Shown here: positions 63,901 to 64,000 of the stretch, piece after piece
Numbering within the stretch: the first letter of the stretch is position 1
How the letters are laid out: the number at the start of each line of letters is the position of its first letter
NCBI GenBank assembly: GCA_963965975.1
Contig: OZ014411.1
Coordinates: 17,760,446-17,824,445, forward strand
Length of the DNA: 64,000 nt
Source of the DNA: Xestospongia bergquistia
Taxonomy: Eukaryota; Porifera; Demospongiae; Haplosclerida; Petrosiidae
Direction of reading: 5' to 3'
Translations under genes and position numbers: made by a program
The notes under the pieces: model-generated
What the model was told of the DNA's origin: nothing
What the model saw: only the letters and a program-made list of their open reading frames with translations
Databases searched by the model: none

Positions 63901-64000
63901 GATGAGATATCATAGTCAGTGTCAGATCAGATATCAGTCTTAAGAATCACGTAGATGTCTGTGTGTAGATCAGATTTCAATATTAGTAATTCAGATGTCA
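60916..64000 (+). repeat. Satellite array, second locus, forward block to the window end
   Basis: Forward monomers again. A segment near 62,340-62,760 is repeated at about 62,800-63,190, a local tandem duplication of a higher-order unit of about 460 bp. The array continues past the window edge. Confidence 0.92.

Noticed and set aside
9990..64000. CRISPR-like spaced repeats
   Set aside because: Repeats are contiguous, imperfect and lack unique spacers, there are no cas genes, and the DNA is an animal nuclear genome.

Overview
The window is nuclear DNA of an animal. It is AT-rich, its genes are split by many short GT-AG introns, and the recognisable products are metazoan (eIF2B beta, DCC1/DSCC1, the GIPC GH2 domain, an Ig/FN3 receptor, a JmjC protein, a BAF-like protein). 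The short introns and compact genes would suit a demosponge-type genome, but that is an inference. Nothing bacterial is present.

Layout. 1-9,990: a tandemly duplicated gene family. Copy 1 (1,327-4,306) is the only copy with an open frame; copy 2 (exon 2 at 9,212-9,990) is broken. Between them lie a fragment of the JmjC gene's 5' end, a dead MULE-type transposase and a BAF-like gene with an in-frame stop. 9,990-35,355: about 25 kb of one satellite built from roughly 85-bp monomers rich in GATC, GATATC and AGATCT, arranged in large blocks of alternating orientation. 35,362-42,000: a small gene island holding the DSCC1 C-terminal exons (+), EIF2B2 (-), a GC-rich islet, a GIPC C-terminal fragment (-) and an Ig/FN3 single-pass receptor (-). 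42,775-55,285: a second cluster of the duplicated family (copy 3, a diverged partial copy and copy 4), interleaved with an apparently intact ankyrin-JmjC gene (48,742-52,364, minus). 55,284-64,000: the same satellite again.

The duplicated family encodes about 327 residues with two tandem domains resembling DUF1917/Bles03 (C11orf68, eIF4E-like fold). In copies 1 and 3 a tiny first exon of 40 nt is joined across a 1.5-2 kb intron to one large exon. The intron of all four main copies carries the same roughly 500-bp fold-back element with arms of more than 150 nt. Copies 2 and 4 both end inside the second domain, directly against satellite DNA, so gene and satellite edge appear to have been duplicated together.

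Caveat: several genes of the 35-42 kb island are recognisable exon by exon yet carry single-base frame breaks and two non-GT donors. This may be recent decay or unpolished sequence; the ankyrin-JmjC gene and copy 1 show no such damage. Gene identities rest on recognised protein patterns, not on database searches.
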